A stretch of DNA of 17,702 nt from Bacteroidales bacterium (GTDB taxonomy: Bacteria > Bacteroidota > Bacteroidia > Bacteroidales > UBA932), in contig JAGAAF010000024.1 in NCBI GenBank assembly GCA_017615435.1, positions 1 through 17,702 on the forward strand, written 5' to 3'. The notes below the pieces were generated by a model, which saw nothing but the letters and a program-made list of their open reading frames with translations, was not told the DNA's origin and did not search any database. Positions within the stretch are counted from its first letter, which is position 1, and every line of letters begins with the position of its first letter. This document shows, one piece after another, positions 12,124 to 17,702 of this stretch. The position numbers and the translations under genes were made by a program.

Positions 12124-14528
12124 TATTTCACTACGTATTCAACGACGCCGGACGATAAAATTTCTTCCAGAACGAGCCTTACGTCGTCCACATCGATTCT
12201 GTCTATGCTCCTGGAGTAAAGCGAGATGAGGTCTTTACCCTCGCTGTAACGGTAGAGGCAATATTTGATCATCCCCTCCGGAGTGTTCAGCTCGCGCGCA
12301 ACGTTGCCGCGCACTATCTCCTTATAGGCTTTGAACTCCGCATCGCTCACGGAGAAATACATCAAGTCGCTGAACTCGGCCCTGATGGTGCGCACTGCGG
12401 CAAGGGGTGCGGACGGCTCGACCCCCGAGGGGAGCCCGTCCGCCCCGCACGGCCGGCAGGTGATATACAGTGTCATTCTTTCCACCGGCGTCAGATCCAT
12501 TCTTCCACTCACCTCGGCGTACATTCCGAGCGGGGCGAGCCTGCGGGCGAGCTGCTTCTTCACAGCCTCCTGCGCTATCAGGAAGGTGTAATAGTTGTCG
12601 ATGGTGGCGGGGAAGAGACCGGTGGCGGCGAGGTTGACGCTATGGTCTTCGCCGTCCACGATATGTGTGCTGCGGCCGCTGTGGAGGTTGTAGTCGACCG
12701 GCTCGCGCAGCGAGTAAATCCGCGAGGTCTTGAAATTGCCGATGTACCTGGTCAGGGCTTGAAGCAATTCTTCTTCGCTGATATTTCCGGTAAACACGAA
12801 GATACCGTCCGCTGCGTTGCTGAACCTCGAGGTGAGATATTCGGCGACCCTTTCAGGCAGGTCTTCGCGTATGTTGTAGCCGGAACTCTTGTCCAGGAAC
12901 ATATAGTCCGGGCATATCAGACTGTCCATCACCGCCGTCACTGGCGCAGGCACTGACTCGCTCTTAATGATAGCGGACTTGCGGAAATAGTCGAACGACG
13001 CATCGTCCGATTCGTGGGCATAGCCGATTTTGATAAGGGCTTTCAGCACCGACTCTATGTCTTCCTTTTGCGCCTTCCCATAGATGCGCATATCCTCCAG
13101 AGTGAGTTTGCCGCTCATCTCTATACCCTCCGCGAGCAGCATCTCCCTGAAGTCGTAGGTGGGGATGCCGGCCACGCGCCCAAGCCCCAGGGCTGAAGTC
13201 AGATAGGCGCTCTCGCCGGGATGGATGTCCCTGACCGAAGATGCACCGCCGCGCGCCGCGAAGCAGAAGTTGAATCCGTCGGCCGAACGGTCCGGCTTGA
13301 AAATCACTTTTACCCCGTTGCTGAAGGTCCATAGCTTGCCTCCCGACACAGGATCGATAGTGGTGTTGGCCAGCTTGATGCCCCTCACGATGGGAGTTTT
13401 CAGCACCTCGTCGAGTATGGGATAACGCTTCAGCTCCGCCTGTCTTTCTGTCTCCGTCCATTCGTCGCCGAGGAAGGCGTGGGCGAAGTTATTGAACAGT
13501 TCCAGTTCGCGTTTGGGGGTAATCTTGCGCCCCTTGAAGAAGTTTCGGATAATGTCCTGCGAGGCGAGGTTGGTGCCGAAGCGGGCCGCGGACACGCAAC
13601 GTTGCACATAGAAGGCGTTGCTCTTGCCGGGCTTCAGACCTGTATCGATCAGCCTCGCGAGCGAGATGCGCTTGGCCTTGTCGAATTCGGCGAGAGTGAC
13701 ATTGCCTTTCGAGATGTCCGCAAACACGCCGCCTATCGCATTGAGGGTCTCAGTGCGCAGACTGTCCGCCACATAGATCTTCATCGAATTGGGCTGTGCG
13801 TCCATATAGCAGGGGATCCCGCGCGCCTGCAGTTCCGCCCGTATGCGGTCGGTGATAATGTAGCTCATTTCGCGTCCGAGCAGTTCCGCCACGAGAGGCA
13901 CGGGCGTGTTGGCCTGGTCGCGGGCGACGCTGCCAGGGCGGAAGACGAACTCTATCGGTCCGTTCCCCGTATCGCCCAGTTCCAGCACGGCTCCCTGTTT
14001 GGGAAGGTTCACGCGCGGTCCGGGGGTGAGATGGGGGATCGTCAGCCCGAGCGTGTGCAGCGTGTTCTTATAGACCGTCCTGTCTATGTCGCCGCTTATC
14101 ACTATCGCCTGCTCGCCGCTCGAAAGGCGCATCAGGTCGAGCATCATCAGAAGGGTGCTGTCGGCCGTGGTCTTCGAGCTTATGTCCACGTCCGGGAAGT
14201 GGAAGGTGCGGGCGTTCTTCGACACTTCGACATAACCCTTGGCGGTGTACGGGACCCCGCTGCGGGCGAGAAAGCCCTTAGGGCTGAGGTGTTCGAGGCT
14301 GCTAAGCGCCTCGCGTGTCTGCTCTATGTCGGTGAGATTCTCCTGAACGAGGGCAAAGTCCGCACGTCCTTTGGTGGCGGGGTTCGCGACCAGATAGTAC
14401 ACGATACCGTTGGGCAGGGTGCCGGTCGTGACTTCCTCGGCCTGCTTGAGCTTCGGGAGACCCTGGGCCTGCAGGCTGGAGGGAAGCAGAGCGAGTAGCG
14501 CTGCCGCTATGTATCGTGCGATACGCAT
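12123..14528 (-). CDS. M16 (insulinase-like) family protein lacking the zinc-binding motif
   Basis: The 801-residue product starts with a signal peptide (MRIARYIAAALLALLPSSLQ, then AQG), followed by two M16-type halves. The first begins at TTGTLPNGIVYYLV (residue about 35), the second at KLWTFSNGVKVIFKPDRSAD. Where active members have HxxEH, this one reads SSLEH (residues 76-80), so the first zinc His is Ser. The downstream Glu region is also not recognisable (EQAIVISGDID). The second half likewise has no HxxEH. It is therefore probably a periplasmic pseudo-peptidase, perhaps a partner or scaffold for an active M16 enzyme encoded elsewhere. It is also shorter than many Bacteroidota M16 proteins. 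It joins both neighbours by TAATG overlaps. Confidence 0.83.
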   Translation of the reverse strand: MRIARYIAAALLALLPSSLQAQGLPKLKQAEEVTTGTLPNGIVYYLVANPATKGRADFALVQENLTDIEQTREALSSLEHLSPKGFLARSGVPYTAKGYVEVSKNARTFHFPDVDISSKTTADSTLLMMLDLMRLSSGEQAIVISGDIDRTVYKNTLHTLGLTIPHLTPGPRVNLPKQGAVLELGDTGNGPIEFVFRPGSVARDQANTPVPLVAELLGREMSYIITDRIRAELQARGIPCYMDAQPNSMKIYVADSLRTETLNAIGGVFADISKGNVTLAEFDKAKRISLARLIDTGLKPGKSNAFYVQRCVSAARFGTNLASQDIIRNFFKGRKITPKRELELFNNFAHAFLGDEWTETERQAELKRYPILDEVLKTPIVRGIKLANTTIDPVSGGKLWTFSNGVKVIFKPDRSADGFNFCFAARGGASSVRDIHPGESAYLTSALGLGRVAGIPTYDFREMLLAEGIEMSGKLTLEDMRIYGKAQKEDIESVLKALIKIGYAHESDDASFDYFRKSAIIKSESVPAPVTAVMDSLICPDYMFLDKSSGYNIREDLPERVAEYLTSRFSNAADGIFVFTGNISEEELLQALTRYIGNFKTSRIYSLREPVDYNLHSGRSTHIVDGEDHSVNLAATGLFPATIDNYYTFLIAQEAVKKQLARRLAPLGMYAEVSGRMDLTPVERMTLYITCRPCGADGLPSGVEPSAPLAAVRTIRAEFSDLMYFSVSDAEFKAYKEIVRGNVARELNTPEGMIKYCLYRYSEGKDLISLYSRSIDRIDVDDVRLVLEEILSSGVVEYVVK

Positions 14529-15313
14529 TATCTGTATCTTATCGGGTTGGTGTTCGTTTCTGCGGATATTATGTTAACATCCTTCACGGATTTGCCTATA
14601 ATCTCTTTCAGCAAGTCTATCGTGCATTTCTCGCTCTGGTAGTGCCCGAGTTCAGCAAGGAGCATACCGTCGTTCTCGAAATAATCGTGGTAGTGGAACT
14701 CGCCCGTGATGAAGCAATCCGCTCCTTTGGCTATTGCGGCAGGCATCAGGAACGCTCCCGCCCCGCCGCAGACGGCAACCTTTTTGATCGGCGCGCCGAC
14801 CGGGTCGCTATGCCTCAGGCATTCGACTCCGAAAATGGTTTGGAGCTGATCCAGGAACGCGTCGCGTTCGACAGGTTGTGCAAGTTCACCGACCAAGCCG
14901 CTGCCGGCATCGAGTCCTTCTTTCGGTTCCAGCCACTCCAAATGCCGGAGCCCTATGAGCTCTGCGATTCTATAGTTGACACCGCCGCGGGCATTATCCA
15001 GGCTGGTGTGTGCGGAGTAAATCGTCAAACCGTTCCTCAAGGCCTTCGTGACGCACCTCTGCTGGTAGGTCACGTCGCTGACCTGTTTCAGCGCGTGGAA
15101 CAGCAGGGGATGGTGCGACACCACCATCGAGCAGCCCTTGCCGATGGCTTCGTCCAGAATCTCTTCGGTCACATCCAGGCACACAAGCACTCCCCTGACC
15201 TCATCGTCGGGAAAACCGACCTGCAGACCCGAATTGTCCCATTCGTCCTGGTACTTCAGCGGCGCCAGGGCCTCTATCGCTTTGATAACGTCCTTTACTT
15301 TCTTCATAGCCAT
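14528..15313 (-). CDS. NIF3-like dinuclear metal centre protein (YbgI/GCH I type 2 family)
   Basis: The 261-residue protein carries the NIF3 hallmarks: the start VKDVIKAIEALAPLKYQDEW with DNSGLQVG, the metal ligands in VVSHHPLLFHAL (His67, His68), AHTSLDNARGGVN (His102, Asp106), and the C-terminal GEFHYHDYF and ELGHYQSEK. Family members are toroidal hexamers with two metals per subunit. They are often annotated as GTP cyclohydrolase I type 2, but the physiological reaction is unclear. The first ATG is chosen because it forms a TAATG overlap with the upstream gene; a second Met is two codons on. The C-terminal end overlaps the M16 start in the same TAATG way. Confidence 0.92.
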   Translation of the reverse strand: MAMKKVKDVIKAIEALAPLKYQDEWDNSGLQVGFPDDEVRGVLVCLDVTEEILDEAIGKGCSMVVSHHPLLFHALKQVSDVTYQQRCVTKALRNGLTIYSAHTSLDNARGGVNYRIAELIGLRHLEWLEPKEGLDAGSGLVGELAQPVERDAFLDQLQTIFGVECLRHSDPVGAPIKKVAVCGGAGAFLMPAAIAKGADCFITGEFHYHDYFENDGMLLAELGHYQSEKCTIDLLKEIIGKSVKDVNIISAETNTNPIRYR

Positions 15314-15786
15314 TAATTTTCTTCCGTCTCCTCGAAGATCTGGTAAAAGGCCGTGTCCAGGCGGACGATGTCCTTTAAGCGCCCTTCCATTTCGTAACCG
15401 CTGAGGGCGCGGGTGAAGTAGACCTTATCCTCGAACATTTTGAATAGCCTGTTGATGAAGGAGGCCTGGCGGAAGACCAGGTTGTCCTCGGCGTCGCGGC
15501 TGACGAGGACGTAACCGCGGGCGTTCATATGGGCCTCGATCTTCGGGAGTATCTCTTCGGTCGAGCCCTTGGCGCGAATGCGACGCTTGCCGTAACCCAC
15601 TTTCGGGTAGGCCGCTGCGAACACGGCGACTATCAAGAGCATAGACCAGAGGGAATTGTAACCGTTCCGGAACATAGACTCGAGCGGGGCGCCCTTCGCT
15701 GTTATTAAATAAATCGCCGCGACAAAAATGACGAGCAGTATCGTCAGATGCAGGAAATACTTGAGTGAACGAATAAGATACTTCAT
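15313..15786 (-). CDS. Two-TM membrane protein of unknown function
   Basis: The ATG at 15786 (MKYLIRSLKYFLHL) gives 157 residues; an upstream in-frame ATG at 15810 would lie before the predicted promoter box and is rejected. Two hydrophobic segments are visible (about residues 9-30 and 45-62), followed by a basic KVGYGKRRIRAKG stretch and a soluble C-terminal domain of about 85 residues. That domain includes HMNARGYVLVSRDAEDNLVF and DIVRLDTAFYQIFEE. I do not recognise a named family. It is the first gene of the five-gene operon, and its transcript probably begins at or next to the ATG, because TATATTTG is only 4 nt upstream. Confidence 0.78.
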   Translation of the reverse strand: MKYLIRSLKYFLHLTILLVIFVAAIYLITAKGAPLESMFRNGYNSLWSMLLIVAVFAAAYPKVGYGKRRIRAKGSTEEILPKIEAHMNARGYVLVSRDAEDNLVFRQASFINRLFKMFEDKVYFTRALSGYEMEGRLKDIVRLDTAFYQIFEETEEN

Positions 15787-15790
15787 ACTG

Positions 15791-15826
15791 CAAATATAGC
15801 AGTTGAGCACAAAATTTGTAACTTTG
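15791..15826. promoter_or_regulatory. Divergent promoter pair between the five-gene operon and the coiled-coil/hemW unit
   Basis: On the minus strand TATATTTG (forward 15791-15798) is followed by CAGT and the ATG at 15786. On the plus strand TAACTTTG lies at 15819-15826, 33 nt before the ATG at 15860. The boxes are 20 bp apart. Neither direction has a strong TTTG at -33. The minus-strand spacing is identical to that of the PPC gene promoter (4 nt between box and ATG). Confidence 0.6.
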
Positions 15827-15859
15827 TGGGCTTTTTAGAATAAAATAACTGTTTACAAT

Positions 15860-16768
15860 ATGGAAAAAGAAGATCCCATCGCAAGAATTGAACGCGAAAA
15901 AGCAGAGAAGAAAAAGAGCAGCGGCTTTGCCGTTGTCGCTCTCGCAATAGTGGCAGTCGGACTGGCAGTGGCCCTGGCTATCGTGGGTACACGCGATTAT
16001 AAAATGGTCAAGGAACTCGAGGCCGACAAGGCCGATCTTTCCGAGCGCATCGAGACTCTCCAGAAGGAGTTCGCAGACCTCTCGTCCGACTATGATTTTA
16101 TCAACAGCCAGCTCGATTCCTCACGCGAAGAGGTTGCCGTGCTCGTGAGCCGCATCAAGAGCACCGAGGCCACCAACAGGGCAAAGATGCGCCAGTACGA
16201 GAAGGAGCTTGGAACTCTCCGCTCGATTATGCGCAACTACCTCGTTCAGATCGATTCGCTGAATCAGCAGAACCAGAAGCTCTCCGAAGAGCTTTCGTCG
16301 ACCAGGAAGAACCTCGCCGCAGCCACCGGTAAAAACCAGGAGCTCGAGGCCCAGAACAAAGACCTTTCTTCGAAGGTCGCCACGGGTTCAGTGGTCAAGG
16401 CTCGCGGCATCGTCTGCAAGGCCTACAACGGTTCCGACAAGGTCACCGACCGCAGCAGCCGCGTACGCAGGCTCGCCGTGGAGCTCAGCCTAGTGGAGAA
16501 CGACCTCGCCAAGAGAGGCCCTATGACAGTTTACCTCAGGGTTAAGGATCCGGACGGCAACCTCCTGCTTGACGGCACCAACGCATCGTTCGTGTTTGCA
16601 GGAGAAGCAGTGGCAGCCACCGCTTCCCGCGAGGTGGATTACGAAGGCGCCGAGGTGGATATGATCATCTACGTTAACGACATTCCTCAGTATGTTAAGG
16701 GTGTCTACGCGGTCGATGTCTATTCCGCCGCCGGCCTGCTCGGCTCCACCGAACTTATGCTCCGCTAA
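15860..16768 (+). CDS. Membrane-anchored coiled-coil protein of unknown function
   Basis: The 302-residue product has a charged N-terminus (MEKEDPIARIEREKAEKKKS), one transmembrane segment (about 22-43), and a long coiled coil (about 48-175, for example VKELEADKADLSERIETLQK and SLNQQNQKLSEELSSTRKNL). A beta-rich C-terminal domain of about 125 residues follows (VVKARGIVCKAYNGSDKVTD, then VYLRVKDPDGNLLLDGTNAS). The topology suggests an inner-membrane protein with the coiled coil and C-terminal domain in the periplasm. Such proteins are sometimes mislabelled as chromosome partition proteins because of the coiled coil; I see no ATPase motif. It overlaps hemW by one base (TAATG). Confidence 0.8.
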   Translation: MEKEDPIARIEREKAEKKKSSGFAVVALAIVAVGLAVALAIVGTRDYKMVKELEADKADLSERIETLQKEFADLSSDYDFINSQLDSSREEVAVLVSRIKSTEATNRAKMRQYEKELGTLRSIMRNYLVQIDSLNQQNQKLSEELSSTRKNLAAATGKNQELEAQNKDLSSKVATGSVVKARGIVCKAYNGSDKVTDRSSRVRRLAVELSLVENDLAKRGPMTVYLRVKDPDGNLLLDGTNASFVFAGEAVAATASREVDYEGAEVDMIIYVNDIPQYVKGVYAVDVYSAAGLLGSTELMLR

Positions 16769-17702
16769 TGATTTACGTCCACGTCCCCTTCTGCAAAAGT
16801 TTCTGCAGGTACTGCGATTTCTATTCGGAGCTCTGCCCGCGGAAGGGACCGGAAGAGTTTGACCCGTACATCGACGAACTCTGCGCGGAAGCAAGGTTGC
16901 GTCGTGGAGAAATAATCAACACAATAGGAGTAAACACCCTCTATATCGGAGGAGGCACGCCGTCGGTGATGCCCCTCCGCTTTTTTTATGAGCTGACCAA
17001 GGCCCTGGACTTCGACCATTACGATGAGTTCACTGTGGAGATAAACCCCGAGGACGTAGCCGAACGTGGCGTCGGCTTTCTGCATTCCCTCCGCGGATTC
17101 GGGGTGAACCGCATCAGTATGGGCATACAGTCGCTGGACGACAATATGCTCAAGTGGATGGGGCGCAGGCACGATGCCAAGACAGCTGTGGAAGTATTTC
17201 ACTCTGCACGGGAGTTTGGCTTCGACAATATCAGCGTGGACATTATTTTCGGGATAGGCGGACTGACGCTCGAAAGCCTTACGAAGACGCTGGACGGCAT
17301 TCTGGAGCTCGGGCCCGACCATATTTCGGCCTATCAGCTTTCGATTGAAGAAGGTTCGCAGCTGGCGGACGATTTGAAGGCCGGCAAGTATGCGGAAGCG
17401 CCGGAGGAAGATTGCCTGGCGCAGTACCGGCTGATTTGTTCGCGGCTGAAGGATGCAGGCTACGGGCATTACGAAATCTCGAACTGGGCGCGCGCCGGGA
17501 AGGAGGCCGTGCACAACTCGGCCTACTGGACCCGCAGGCCCTACGTCGGCCTCGGCCCCGGCGCGCACTCGCTGACCATCGAACGTGGCACTGAAATCCG
17601 CAGCTGGAATTCCAAGGACCTTAGCCACTGGACCAGCTCGTGCGAAGTGCTCACTCCCGAGGAGATACGCGAGGAGCGCATTATGCTCGGCCTTCGCACC
17701 GC
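16768..17702 (+). CDS. hemW: HemW, radical SAM heme chaperone (partial, runs off right edge)
   Basis: The ATG at 16768, within TAATG, opens a frame that stays open for 311 codons to the window end. The protein starts MIYVHVPFCKSFCRYCDFYS, with the radical SAM cluster Cys9-x3-Cys13-x2-Cys16. IGGGTPS follows at about 60-66, then EFTVEINPED, RISMGIQSLDD, NISVDIIFGIGG, ISAYQLSIEEGS, the GYGHYEISNWAR block, and VGLGPGAHS. The CxxxCxxC spacing followed by D-F, with no fourth Cys directly after, fits HemW (formerly a HemN-like coproporphyrinogen oxidase homologue) rather than true HemN. It binds heme and a 4Fe-4S cluster and is thought to deliver heme to membrane proteins. The last roughly 60-80 residues are missing from the window. 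Confidence 0.92.
   Translation, partial: MIYVHVPFCKSFCRYCDFYSELCPRKGPEEFDPYIDELCAEARLRRGEIINTIGVNTLYIGGGTPSVMPLRFFYELTKALDFDHYDEFTVEINPEDVAERGVGFLHSLRGFGVNRISMGIQSLDDNMLKWMGRRHDAKTAVEVFHSAREFGFDNISVDIIFGIGGLTLESLTKTLDGILELGPDHISAYQLSIEEGSQLADDLKAGKYAEAPEEDCLAQYRLICSRLKDAGYGHYEISNWARAGKEAVHNSAYWTRRPYVGLGPGAHSLTIERGTEIRSWNSKDLSHWTSSCEVLTPEEIREERIMLGLRT

Noticed and set aside
13479..14498. 339-residue plus-strand open frame
   Set aside because: It is a shadow of the M16 gene, with His/Arg/Gly-rich composition and no domain, while the minus strand carries the signal peptide and M16 features.
15787..15810. Upstream ATG at 15810 for the two-TM protein
   Set aside because: The extra residues MLNCYICS overlap the TATATTTG promoter box, so the transcript would start after this codon.
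16765..17628. 287-residue minus-strand open frame
   Set aside because: It is antisense to hemW. The plus frame has the full radical SAM motif set and is open to the window end.

Overview
The window looks like a chromosomal stretch of a member of the Bacteroidales (Bacteroidota) with a moderately high GC content. This rests on four things: several promoters of the Bacteroidota type (TTTG near -33 and TAnnTTTG near -7), AT-rich leaders without clear Shine-Dalgarno sequences, a Bacteroidales-style gene set (DUF3109 protein, M16 proteins, Creatinase/M24 aminopeptidase, lipoprotein with an L-I-S-C lipobox), and very tight gene packing. I cannot name the genus from sequence alone.

Layout. Bases 1-41 may hold the first 13 codons of a leftward gene whose product starts with a zinc-ribbon half-site. 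Bases 42-734 hold no convincing protein gene. They contain a 14-bp perfect hairpin, a hairpin-rich and possibly transcribed segment ending in a terminator-like stem, one copy of a 105-bp quasi-palindromic repeat, and the terminator of the next leftward operon. Bases 735-1377 (minus) encode a DUF4160/DUF2442-HTH pair resembling toxin-antitoxin modules. They are followed on the same strand by an orphan lipoprotein (1426-2664) and a PPC/DUF296 protein (2753-3175). A compact divergent promoter then drives a three-gene plus-strand operon: a phosphoribosyltransferase-like protein, the cytosine permease CodB and a YhiN/HI0933-type flavoprotein (3229-6844).

The second copy of the 105-bp repeat fills the convergent gap at 6845-6965. 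Minus-strand genes follow: a U32-family protein, transcribed after a secreted TPR protein from a consensus promoter at 9749-9780. Upstream of these is a five-gene minus-strand operon (15786 down to 9768): a two-TM protein, a NIF3-like protein, a degenerate M16 protein, a DUF3109 Cys-rich protein and an Xaa-Pro aminopeptidase. Its junctions are three TAATG stop/start overlaps and one 8-bp overlap. A second divergent promoter region (15787-15859) separates it from a plus-strand pair: a membrane-anchored coiled-coil protein, then HemW, which runs off the right edge.

How the genes work together. The plus-strand operon at 3229 suggests nucleobase uptake coupled to salvage. The big minus-strand operon mixes peptide turnover with conserved proteins of uncertain role and is probably held together by translational coupling. 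The most unusual signals are the repeated 105-bp quasi-palindrome at two gene 3' boundaries, a palindromic tandem duplication inside the U32 coding sequence, the M16 protein that has lost its zinc motif, two promoters whose -7 box sits exactly 4 nt before the start codon (probable leaderless messages), and the structured non-coding stretch at the left. All family calls are from reading the sequence; no database search was run.
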